64,000 nt of DNA from Ramazzottius varieornatus (Eukaryota > Tardigrada > Eutardigrada > Parachela > Ramazzottiidae): the NCBI GenBank assembly GCA_001949185.1, contig BDGG01000016.1, positions 310,001-374,000 of the forward strand, written 5' to 3'. Positions 54,279 to 64,000 of this stretch are shown piece after piece. The notes under the pieces were generated by a model. It had not been told where the DNA came from, did not search any database, and worked only from the letters and a program-made list of their open reading frames with translations. The translations under genes and the position numbers were made by a program. Every line of letters begins with the position of its first letter. Positions within the stretch are counted from its first letter, which is position 1.

Positions 54279-56164
54279 ATGGATCTACTGAGAAGTTTTC
54301 TTCCTTTCCTCGCCTTGTTGCTCTGTATAGCAGTCTCGAGTGTCAGCAGTCAGTGCGACAGAATCAACAACATGGAGTTCACGGAACGACAAGCAACCAT
54401 AGATGCACTGAACCATCTACCAGCAGACCTCAGGAATAAGAAGTAAGTCTGCACTTGGACGGCGATTCGAAACAGTCTCTTTGGACTATAACTCAACTTT
54501 CCATCGTTTTAGGTTCACTTCGGTGGAAGCGAAACCAAAGGGGAACGGCAACTATACCTACACATTTCAGATCTGTCCGGATAAGGATAAAGCTACGGAC
54601 TTTGCTGGAGCCGTCCAGATCGACGATGATCCGGGAAAGACAACTCGAGTAATGGGACGCTTCAACGAAACTGACGCGATTCTCTCTCCAAGAGGTATGT
54701 CGAGTTTCCTGACACAGCACCGTGTGTGCACTCTCTAGACCTTGATCTTCGTGATATCTGCTCGAGAATGGCCGATAACGAGGACTTGAGGAGAACGATA
54801 GCGGGGAGACCCCACCTGAGTTACCACCCACTTGATCATCGGTTTCGAAATTCAAATTTCCATTCTTGTGTCATGTTATGTTATACGTAATGTCGTATTA
54901 CATTGTTATGTCATGAGGTGTAGTGGCCGAGTTGGTCACTCAAACTACTGTAAGTTCCACCGGAAACAGGAATGCAGTGCTGCTTTGTTCATTCTGTTTG
55001 ATGAAAGTTGCCTTAAGTTCGACGGACCTAATGACGATTCTTTGTTCGCAGGTGATCTGCTATCCTTAATTTACACAAGCGGAGACAACTACACCAACGC
55101 ATGTGGGAAGTCGGAGCGGCGCGCAATCGTGATCATTCGATGCAACGATGGTATCCACGAGGTATGTTCTGTTGAACTTGAATACGTGATGCCATGAACA
55201 CGAGAAATGTATAAACTTGGCTGTTACAGGGAGATCTGGATATGCTGGCTGAAGCAGCAGGGACAGGTGAAGACTTCTGCCATTACATGCTGGAGCTGAC
55301 CCTTCCGCCCGGAAGTCTTCCCGGTCTGCTCAAGTACTGCACGTCGATGGGCTCTTCTCCTGGTACATCTTCCACCACTGCCGTCCCTGTAACGCATGTT
55401 GTCCCTGTCCCCGCCTCAAGCTCTGTTGAACCTAGACATAGCTCCACTGTTCAGCCTGTACCAGCTCCCGCTGTTGTAGATCCAGGACACCATCTGAGCG
55501 CCGGATCCGTCGTCCTCATCATGTGAGAAATCATCTTCTTTTCTGTTTTAAGCCACAGCTCTAATGCGATTACGTTTTCGACAGTATTTTAGTCACGACA
55601 GTTGCCTTCCTGGCTATCGGAAGCATCTACAAACGAGTAAGTTAGTACCTGAAACGTCGGGAATGAGTTCATCCAGATCGTTTTCCCAAGTGGCGCACAC
55701 TCCTAGTAAGCAGTAAGAATGAACGCCTGTGATAACGACCTGGGCGACATGATTTGCCGACGTGCCACTTTTCTTCACAAACAGGCTTGACATTTTGCTG
55801 TTTGGAACTTTGTGTGGGTCTTCACCCTGAATTTTGTTTTTCGTTCGGATTATTTAATTCGAGTATTTATCTTCTCACTGCTGTAGTATGTTGCTGGAGC
55901 TCAAGGATGGGAGCAGATTCCTTTCATTGACTTCTTCAGACGTTGTGGATCACTTCAAGCGGTACGTAGTTGTTTTATACGTGGTTTTTTTATTCATGCA
56001 GTGACTGATATTCTTTGTTGCAGGATGGATGGAAGTTTGTGACCGGGCGTGGACGTTCGGTTCACAGCAATCGTTACGACGGATATTCGTCGGTCAGTAC
56101 CGATGAAGAAAGGCAGCCGGCACTGGATCGTCACAACAACGATGACCATCTCTTGCCAATGTGA
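54279..56164 (+). CDS. M6PR: Cation-dependent mannose-6-phosphate receptor, 7 exons
   Basis: This type I membrane receptor carries mannose-6-phosphate-tagged lysosomal enzymes from Golgi to endosome. Exons 54279-54442, 54513-54694, 55052-55161, 55230-55522, 55585-55636, 55887-55961 and 56024-56164 give 338 residues, longer than human (277) because of a Ser/Thr/Pro/Val stalk before the membrane. A signal peptide (LRSFLPFLALLLCIAVSS) precedes the lectin domain with cysteines and N-glycosylation sites. Ligand-contact positions of the bovine receptor appear kept: Gln in GAVQI, Arg in GRFNET, Glu in KSERR and Tyr in CHYML. The transmembrane segment is SVVLIIILVTTVAFLAIG. The cytosolic tail contains GWEQIPFIDFF and ends DDHLLPM, the acidic-dileucine GGA-binding signal. 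Intron 55637-55886 holds a foldback element. Confidence 0.95.
55655..55765. repeat. Foldback element copy 16 (degenerate right half)
   Basis: The left half (ACGTCGGGAATGAGTTCATC, then CAAGTGGCGCACAC) is clear. The right half has lost its core and keeps only TTTGCCGACGT. It lies in an M6PR intron. Confidence 0.65.
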
Positions 56165-59100
56165 ACCTTCCTCCATGCTGAGGAATTTGTTTGTGGTGGT
56201 AGCTTCTTTTCTAGAACCAAATGTACCGATGACACGGTAAGGGTGATTGTACAGCTCTCCATAGTCATAAACTAAAGAATATCAAACGTTCGAGTTTCCT
56301 TCGTTATCTTCGGAGATTTACGCTGTGAGTTCAGGTAAGAAAACTGATTCATTTTGGACCTCATAGATGTTATCCGCAAAAATAATAACTTTAAATAAAA
56401 CATTGCGAGGTGGAAGATTTGGGAGGTCGGTAACTCGGCAAGATTGTTTCCCAATTCGCGCACGTTCAGTGCTTTTGGCTGTTAGCGTGCGCCACTTGGA
56501 AAACGACATTGCCGAGTTTGTTTGCCAAACTTCCATTTGGTTTCTTGTTGCATAACTCCGCGTGTGATCAGTTTGCACTGTTACAAAGTAGGGAATGACT
56601 GGAAAGTCAAGGGCGGAGTCGGCGGAGGTATTTTCTCAACGAAACCAGACGACTGGGTAGGTAACCTTCCCACCCCAAAAACTTTTGTTCGGAAGGTCAG
56701 ACATAAACAAACGGGAGACGGGCGTAAAAACACCGCGACGCCGGTACATGGGCGCGCCCAGAAAAATGGGCGCGGATCTTGGCGCTGCACATGGCGGTCA
56801 ATATCGTTAAGTCTCACTGATTAAGGTGACGGGGTTGATTCAAAGAATTTGCTTTTGAATAACGTCTCGTCAGAACATGGCTGGGGTGTTGAATGGAGCA
56901 GTTCTTCCAACAATGGAGCTTTTGAAGGAGCACTAGACCGCATAACGGCGGAACGGTCAACTTTGGTTCCTGCTTGACTGGACATTTGGCATTATTGTTG
57001 GTCTAGCAAATGGTCGCACATTTTTCCCAATGAACGAGCAATAATGACATTCCATTTCGGCTGCGGGTCGCAACGATGTACAGCAACCTTCGTTGACTTT
57101 GTGATTACACGTTTCAAGCGCAGCGCCACCGATGCCTTTCCGGGATGAATTTGCTCGTTCTTCGTTTCATCTGTAGAGCTCACCAAAGGCATTCTTCTCC
57201 GTTGGGGCAGCGTAGGTTAGTTCGCAATGAGCTGGAAGAATTCAGTCTGTCTTGATCGTTATAAGGCACCTGATTTCATTCGTAATTAATTAGTTTGCTG
57301 AAGTTATTAGTGGGTTTCTCACATTCCTCAGAAAGATCGCGCAGTTCGATTGTTTCCCCAGCTAAACAGGGACCGACGATCAGGTAAAGACAATAATCGA
57401 ACATCCCTAAAAAGAGTCGGGATTAATTAATTTCTTTGAGAGCAAGCGAGGAAGAAGAATAGGCTGTTACGTGTAGTTCCCGTGAGAGGACAATGGCTAA
57501 AGGTGTGAAGAAAACCCACTGGAAGATATTAGGAGGGTGAGTTGATCTGACGTGTCAACACGAGCCGCGCTTGAATAGGCTTTATGGCTGCAAATTAACG
57601 ATTCTCCTTTGATCTATTGATGCCATCATTGGCGATGGTCATGAAAAGGCTTACGGACGCTGCGGGCGACTTCGTAGGTGATCATCATCTCCAACACCTT
57701 TTGTCCCTCCTCACGTTCTTCTACGATTTCGACTCTTTTGACAGATCAAGCAAGACTCCCGCTGCGCCCAACATTCACAAAAGTGCCAGCCCATAAACGA
57801 TACCGTGCATATTCGATCAAAAGAATTCCTTGCCAACGAGTTGGGAGTTCGGCTTTATGCTTTCTCGCGATATGACCGTAGGGTTCGTCGCTGCGCCAGT
57901 TGACCAAAGCTTTCTGGATCAAGACTGCGATCGTCCCGCTCAACCTTCAATAAATCCAGAGAACTTCCAGCTCTTAGGGTCACGGAAGGATAATCAGTGT
58001 TATTTTGAAGACGGCTCTATCGGCGGCCCAGAGTTAAGTCTGCCCGCATTGCTCCGCACCGTGCATCACCTCGTTTCGATGGCGCGTGTTAGCAGTGACG
58101 TAATGGAGCCAATCGCACAAGGATGTGGCGGTGGCCCGTGCGATATTGTAAGTCTAAAAGGGAGAAGGTACTCGTGGTAGACTTTCTAGACGACATTGTT
58201 TAGCGGAACATGCTGGCAGGTCTATGTAGTTGTTCTGGTTTCAACGGACCCTGGAAGGATAAATCACAAGAGGACTCTCAAGGAGGAACTTCCGGCGTCG
58301 CTGTATCGACAGGTGCAAATGTGGTGGGCTGCCGGGATTACGCCTACAACGACTGAGTTTCTCGAGAGTTCACGACGGCTGCCCTGGAAGGTTAACGTCG
58401 ACACTCGTTAGGAGAATTAAACTCTTCGTAATCAACAACATGTGCGGCAACTTATTTTATCGTTTCATCTTTCAGCGCCTTGCCTCCCTCGCACGGGTAG
58501 TCAATTAATTAATAACCCCTGTTTCGTGTGCGTTGAGAGCTCAAAACGGCGCTGGTAACGAGGAAACAAGGACAGTATATTCGTGTTCACACTGTCGTAT
58601 CGTGAACTGCCAGTACGGCTTTTTCTCGATTCCGTTCTGACTTCGATCTCCTAAACACTTTGAGAAGAACGTCCGGAAGTCATCGTGGGTGCAAATGTAT
58701 CGAACCGGAACAGATATTTGCAAAATTTGACGCCGATATGGCTTAGCGACAGAACAACGCCGAGCTACGGCTCGCACCAACAACCATTAAAATTCACTTC
58801 CGGCGGCTACTAAAACAAAAGAAACCGCGCCACACAGACGAGACGAACCGCCACATCCTCTTAATGGTCGATTTCCTAATCGAATCATCGTTGATCGCTG
58901 ATACAATCTACGTGGACTATAGGACGAAACGTACCGACTGCCGTTTCGGATATCGTAGGACCCGTTGGACCTACCGGAAGCACGTCAAGGCTTTTGAATG
59001 GTGGTTTCGGCATGGAGGCAACATTTTGAATGGCAAACCACCCATTGACTTTAAGCCAAAACGTGCTCCATTGCGATAAGACTTCACTTCATCCGATAAG

Positions 59101-59688
59101 TTTTGATACAAATATAGCCATTGACGATAAACTCATTGTGCTGTTTACCGGGAAGATGGGTCAATCAAAGTTGATCAGACATGGCGTAGATCACGAGTTT
59201 TCCAGAACGGAAGATCACGCCACGCTACGCCACGTACCAGTGCCACCAGGCTCAGTTGTACTTGTACAGTAGGTGTCGTGCTTCAGGAAACTCGCAACGG
59301 GCGTTTACGCATACGGAATGTATCCCTGGAGTTGCTTCATTTTGGTTCTCAACGGACCGGGGTGCAAATTCCCGTGTACGAGGTCGAATCGCGCGAGTCT
59401 CACGGAGCGTAGCGCAGACGTAGGCGCCGTCTACCGGGACGTAGAGATCGCAGAGCGCCGACGGCAGCCGCTCCGCCCTCAGCCTGTCTGGTTGCCTTCC
59501 AATCAAGCAACCGAACCAACTGTGGTCTCCACTCTCCACATTACGCGCCTCTCTGCAGGCATTTTCCGTGGTTTCGTTTTACTTGCTCGTATTGCCAATA
59601 TTATTTCTCTCATAGCGTCAATCATCACTCTCCCATCCTAGACACTCGAGAGCTCGCTGGAATCTTTGGACAGTCTACTTGATTCTAC
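56165..59688. other. Region downstream of M6PR without a supported gene
   Basis: The first part should hold the M6PR 3' untranslated region. Open frames at 57830-58180 (117 codons) and 58864-59079 (basic, Trp/Arg-rich) have no recognised domain. ATGGCTAAAGGTGTGAAG at about 57492 opens a frame that stops after 15 codons. Foldback copy 17 lies here. Confidence 0.4.
56410..56538. repeat. Foldback element copy 17 (near complete)
   Basis: Right core GCGTGCGCCACTTGG is intact and the left core is ATTCGCGCACG. Outer arms TGGGAGGTCGGTAACTCGGC and GCCGAGTTTGTTTGCCAAAC are inverted. Intergenic, downstream of M6PR. Confidence 0.87.
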
Positions 59689-60396
59689 TTGATACTTCCT
59701 CCAGCGATATCCGCGCAAAAGCCAGCCGTGCGGGGGACGAAGCCGGACACCGATTGGTCTGGACGCTGTTGTGCAATCGCCCAGAAAGCCGCCGATACGA
59801 AACATCGTCTAGATTTTCTGGAGCTCATCAGACGTCTCTTCTGTCCTTGTTTTTCAGATGATCCTCAGCCAGATGTCCATCCACCAGAACCTCACCAGAA
59901 TGGCCACTCTACAAGAAGAAGCCATCGGTCCAACCGAGGAAAGGTGAAGTTGTCCGCTTCAACCGGAAATTCAAACGTCGCGCGTGTGGATTTCTCTTTA
60001 TCTCATCGTCCGCCAGCTTCTAATTTCACCCTGGACCCATCTTCGTGGAGGTCCGGTCAAGCTTTCATCGCCACCGAAATGGAGCCCAGGTTACGGAGAG
60101 CTCGATGGATAATACGAGCGCCGTTTCACGATTGGGAATTTACCTTCGTTTCCTTCCTCCTCCTCGCCTTTCTCAGTATTCACAGTCTTTCCGCCGGGAG
60201 GATACCTCTCAAAGCTGACGACGAAGTTTCCGCACCTGACAAGGAAAAGATACCCGGTAAGAGACGCATGAGACAATTTCCATTAATTTTTCATGAATTA
60301 TTCCAGGGAATCTTTAAAGGCAGAGAAGGATGCTCATCGGCTGACGAATTTTGCTGGTTTCAACAGAAAATCTTTGTGACTGGTAGAATTGCTTAA
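59689..60396 (+). CDS. Hypothetical 235-codon frame, possible first exon(s)
   Basis: This is the longest open frame in the right-hand 8 kb. Residues 45-70 read RRLFCPCFSDDPQPDVHPPE, a Cys cluster followed by acidic/proline sequence, as in the N-terminal region of small CTD phosphatases (CTDSP family). No DLDETL catalytic motif was found in the window, so this likeness is weak. Possible donors follow NRGK (about 59941) and DKEKIPG (about 60257, GTAAGAG). A hydrophobic segment (FTFVSFLLLAFLSIHSL) lies beyond the first donor. It may be the 5' end of a gene continuing past the window, or an accidental frame. Confidence 0.3.
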   Translation: MILPPAISAQKPAVRGTKPDTDWSGRCCAIAQKAADTKHRLDFLELIRRLFCPCFSDDPQPDVHPPEPHQNGHSTRRSHRSNRGKVKLSASTGNSNVARVDFSLSHRPPASNFTLDPSSWRSGQAFIATEMEPRLRRARWIIRAPFHDWEFTFVSFLLLAFLSIHSLSAGRIPLKADDEVSAPDKEKIPGKRRMRQFPLIFHELFQGIFKGREGCSSADEFCWFQQKIFVTGRIA

Positions 60397-63300
60397 CAAT
60401 CGCTGCGTGCTCAGCGTATTGTTGAGCAAACAAGATGTTGATATTATTATGAATCGGTGATAGAGGAGAAATATTGGTGTGTGAGTGACGATTTGCCGAG
60501 ATTTCGATACACTTCAATTGTGTTGATGTTGGGGCACAGGGTTCAAAGGTGAAATTTGTGATGAGGGTGGCGGGCCGCCTTGTGCTTACAAGCAGGGAAG
60601 CCTATTGTTGGGCTTGACACCTTTCCCATGCCGTGGCTGTGCTTGTGTGGCGCTGTATGGAAGGTCTTCGCGTTACGCATTGTTATCGACTAATCAATTA
60701 AGTTAATTGTTGATTGTATATCTCTTTCAGCGCTCTTCGCCCATTTCTCAAACAAGGCACGGAAAGGAAAGCCGTTTGTGTTCTCTTGACACAATCATTT
60801 ACTCTGTGGCTTCTTTTATCTTAACTTGTAGGGATCGATTACGCCACGATAACACTCCCGCGAGGCTTTTCATCATGGTCCAATCAATAAGGATCAAACT
60901 AAGTACAACAATCATAGCCACTGTTTTAAAGCTTCATCACACGATCTTTCTCTTCCTTTCACGACGGCAAAGTCAAACATGAAGAGGTGTTTGCTATCCC
61001 AGTTCCCACGATCGAACTTCTACCGTAAACAAACTGAAGCTTTTCCTCGTTAAAATGTATCGTTTGGAAATTTTAATTTGCTCTAATTAAGGACCGGACC
61101 GTGGCGAAGACTGGGGCTACTGAAAGTTTTACGAAGCGGAACGGCGTCATTAATCCCGTAATTGAAGTCATAACTCATGTTGCGAAAAATCAAGCTGATA
61201 ATACCCGCTGAGCGAGCGGCTGACTTGTCGTTTCTTTCCTTGGCTGGGTTGCTGGCATGGCGGCCATCTTGATAGATAGGTCTTGGGGGAAAGGCGACGC
61301 GCCACGGGCTTTGCTATCCTTTCCCCGAAGATGTTGACGTTGTTAGCGCCGCGAGTACGCCAGAAGTTCTTCTTGCTCAACAACTACGAGACGATCACCC
61401 AGATCGTTGTTGGAGCGTTCTACAATCGAGGCTTGGGTGGTTTGAGGCTGGCTTCCGACTTTGCGACGAGCCAGTTCTTCTTGTTCGCCAGTGAAACCGA
61501 TGGCACGCGCGCCTGCTGTTTCCCAAAATACCCACCAGCCATGCACACGTATCATATTCTCCGCCATACAAGATTCCCCGACACTAATTTCATGCTACAT
61601 AGTCCATCGAGAATCTTTCCTCCCAGTCGGAATGTGGAACACGCTTGCAGCTGTTGGAGAACCATCGTCGAGATTGAGACAGACACCGTCGGGCTTGATG
61701 GGACAGTTGTAGGGCTTGACGTCAGTGATAGGAGGTGGTACACACAGTATGCGCTGTGCATATTCTGTAGCTCTGACCACTGGTCACCCCGTGGCATGCC
61801 AAGAAATATGTCCGCTTCGGGGAATGCGACGGCCTACGGTTGGTCTTTGCCTGACGACGTCACTACAGACTTTGACTTCCTCGTGTAATTTGAGGATATG
61901 TGTGCGGTCTGGGGAGTAGGCTGTTTGGCTCGCTAACTGATGAAGGAGCTTCTCGAGTACTCGATAGTCGATACAGTACGGCTGTGTATCTTTGTGGTTT
62001 ATGGCCTATTTTGAGTCAAGACTTAGATCCAGGCAAGCCAGCGATAACGGCGGAGAACATCTTCAGCAGTGATTATGGCTGCTGATGATGAGGCTTCTTC
62101 TTCCTTATCGAGTGTCTAAATTTCCCCACAGCTTAGAGCCCACTTGAGCAGAAGACCAACGAGACAATTAATCACAATTTCTCCCATTTTAGGCTCGATG
62201 GCGGAAGCCGGAAGGAAGGCAGTAGCTAAAGGGATGAACTCGAAGGCGAAATGGAAGTTTCCTTCTTTTGATGCCTTGATTCCTATTTTAGGCCTACACC
62301 AGCGTTGAAACTGATGGCGACAGATGGGCTAGCTGTGAAGCAGTCAGGCGAAGCCAAATCGGCGACGATTGAATGGGTACACGTGTGACTTTACAGGAGG
62401 TGTAATAAATAAGAGGTGGGCTGATTGACCGATAGCCAGTTGTCGGGCCGTTGGCTGTCAAGGCGGAAGTGACAAAAGCATGGCAGGCGGCAGGGCGATA
62501 CGCTGCTGTGAGCAAGCCAGGATGCGGAAGAATAGGCGGTTAGGCAGCTTGATTGGCCAGCACCTCCATTATATCTCTCCGATTTGTAAATTATAGTGCC
62601 TGGTAGGTCCTTTTGGCTGTAAACTAGGCATCTATGGCTGCAAAAGCAGGCAAGCGAGCAAAAAATCACGTTGGCCTCCGTGCATAGTCTTCGTGGTCGT
62701 AAAATGCAAATTAAGACTAGGCTTCCTGTCATTGTGCATCTCGTTGCTTATTTTATGACCTCGACGACAAAGCGCCTCTGAACTTTATTGTATGATCTTT
62801 ATCGATCGATTTGTCAGACAGCTGAGAAGCCAAAGTCAATTCACTGTTTGGAGGAGAGACTCAAGTTCAAGTAGAGGAAAGAGGAAGTGGGACCACGGAA
62901 CCTCCTTGTTCGTTATGCAACCCCCAGACGGCCTAACACGACTTTAATGATGATGGTTCGCTCATCATGGCCCATCGTCCTGCCACTGTGACTATGCTAC
63001 CCTGAAGTCCGACCTCCATTCGGTCCCTCAGTTCCCTTTTCCAATCTTTATATTTGGGAGCTCGGCAAACGAACTTGACAAGATTGTTTTCTCAAGTGGC
63101 GCACGCGTCCAGCCTATAACAACGAAAAAGGGCGCCACTTGACAAACGATACTGTTGAGCTCGTTTGCCTGGGTTTGCTTTCTTGTTCGGGAGCTCCGTG
63201 TCATGACTTGGAATATGAGTTTAGTAGGGGGGAAACGTTCGTGTATCAAAGGCAGCAGGATACTTTTGAGTAGTGGCAGGAGAGCAGACGGAAGCAGCTG

Positions 63301-64000
63301 ATGTAGGCATCACAGCAGTGTGATCAAAATGGCGCAAAGTCAGTTCGTGTTTTACAAACAATTGTGGCGCCGGTCTGTTCACTGAGCTTGTGCCATGTGT
63401 GGAACGTTCATACACGCGCGGTAGTGTGCGTTTGGGTTTTTTGTCGGGAAGAAGTCGAGCTATGTGACCGAGATTCCACTAGGAAGCCAAGAAGATCGCA
63501 CTAGCGAAGCAGACGGGATGTTTTGGCCACTTTTGTTGCTTGTCTTTTGGGCGTCGTGCTGAATTAAGCTCTTGAGAGATGGACAGTTGTTTAGAGCTTT
63601 GCAACATGTCAAAGTGCTGAAAGTGGAAGTGCACGGAGGAAAGACAGTGACAGGCGCGTGAAAAGTCTCAGCAAGGGAGGACCAGTGAGGAAGAGAAAAG
63701 TGTGGAGATTAATTTTGTTTCATGTGCCTTTTTTGAGTCGGACCAGCGTTTGTATACAACGGTTATGACTGTTAAGTAAACTTCAAAAATGTCCACCAAA
63801 TTTGGGCAGGCGCTGCTTGCTCACGACTTTGATGGCCATTTTTAAAAGCAAGTCTGGCGCCATCAAAGTTCTAAAAGCTTGTAGGTAGCTTCTAGACGAA
63901 GTTCACAGTCCGCCATCGCGATCAACTTTCCGATTAACTGGGAACCAAATTGAGCGAAGAATGAACGGGGGAAGAAAATCGCGACCGAGGGCTCTGAGGT
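60397..64000. other. Right-end region without a supported gene
   Basis: A 201-codon plus-strand frame at 61283-61888 overlaps exon-like minus-strand frames (about 61780-61595, containing PPPITDVKPYNCPIKPDGVC), and neither is recognised. Frames near 62300-62730 look accidental. Foldback copy 18 lies at 63053-63172. Confidence 0.35.
63053..63172. repeat. Foldback element copy 18 (near complete)
   Basis: Outer arms TTGGGAGCTCGGCAAACGAA and GAGCTCGTTTGCC; cores TCAAGTGGCGCACGC and GGGCGCCACTTGA. Intergenic. Confidence 0.88.

Noticed and set aside
61283-61888. 201-codon plus-strand frame as a gene
   Set aside because: No domain, no supporting splice sites, and the opposite strand in the same place looks equally protein-like.

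Overview
The window is nuclear DNA from an invertebrate-type animal. Every clear gene is split by GT-AG introns, many only 45 to 80 bases long, and the products are animal signalling and housekeeping proteins. No rRNA, tRNA, CRISPR array or bacterial-style operon was seen. The lineage cannot be fixed from the sequence. A CLPB/SKD3 chaperone, an endonuclease IV-type AP endonuclease, a cation-dependent mannose-6-phosphate receptor, SHP2 and Tollip together suggest a non-vertebrate bilaterian that kept genes lost in several model ecdysozoans.

I rebuilt nine multi-exon genes by joining exons at phase-compatible splice sites. From left to right they are ICMT (1276-2575, +), an unnamed PH-like protein (3733-5830, +), CLPB (6544-10586, -), CDC42 (12968-13971, -), an endonuclease IV / APN1 homologue (15733-18138, -), PTPN11/SHP2 (25730-29732, +), TTI1 (45446-49880, -), TOLLIP (52101-53661, -) and M6PR (54279-56164, +). 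All close in one frame except CLPB, where the first coding exon joins the second one base out of frame. A nearly open frame with an F-box-like motif (11269-12141) and two related, rearranged gene fragments (24.7-25.1 kb and 50.3-51.6 kb) look like decayed genes. The stretches 18.1-25.7 kb, 29.7-45.4 kb and 56.2-64 kb hold no gene I can support firmly.

The most striking unexplained structure is a family of short foldback elements, with 18 copies spread over the whole window. Each has inverted core arms, AAGTGGCGCACG and CGTGCGCCACTT, around a short loop. Better copies carry longer outer inverted arms that begin near TTGGGAGCTCGGC. Seven copies lie in introns of six of the nine genes, the rest are intergenic, and none is in an exon. 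They look like a non-autonomous foldback or MITE family, but a structured RNA element is not excluded. A different inverted-repeat element sits in the last TTI1 intron.

Functionally the genes do not form a cluster. ICMT would methylate prenylated CAAX proteins, and CDC42, ending in a CAAX box, is a plausible client in the same cell. TOLLIP and the mannose-6-phosphate receptor both work in endosomal sorting. SHP2 acts in receptor tyrosine kinase signalling, TTI1 in PI3K-like kinase assembly, APN1 in base-excision repair and CLPB in mitochondrial protein disaggregation.
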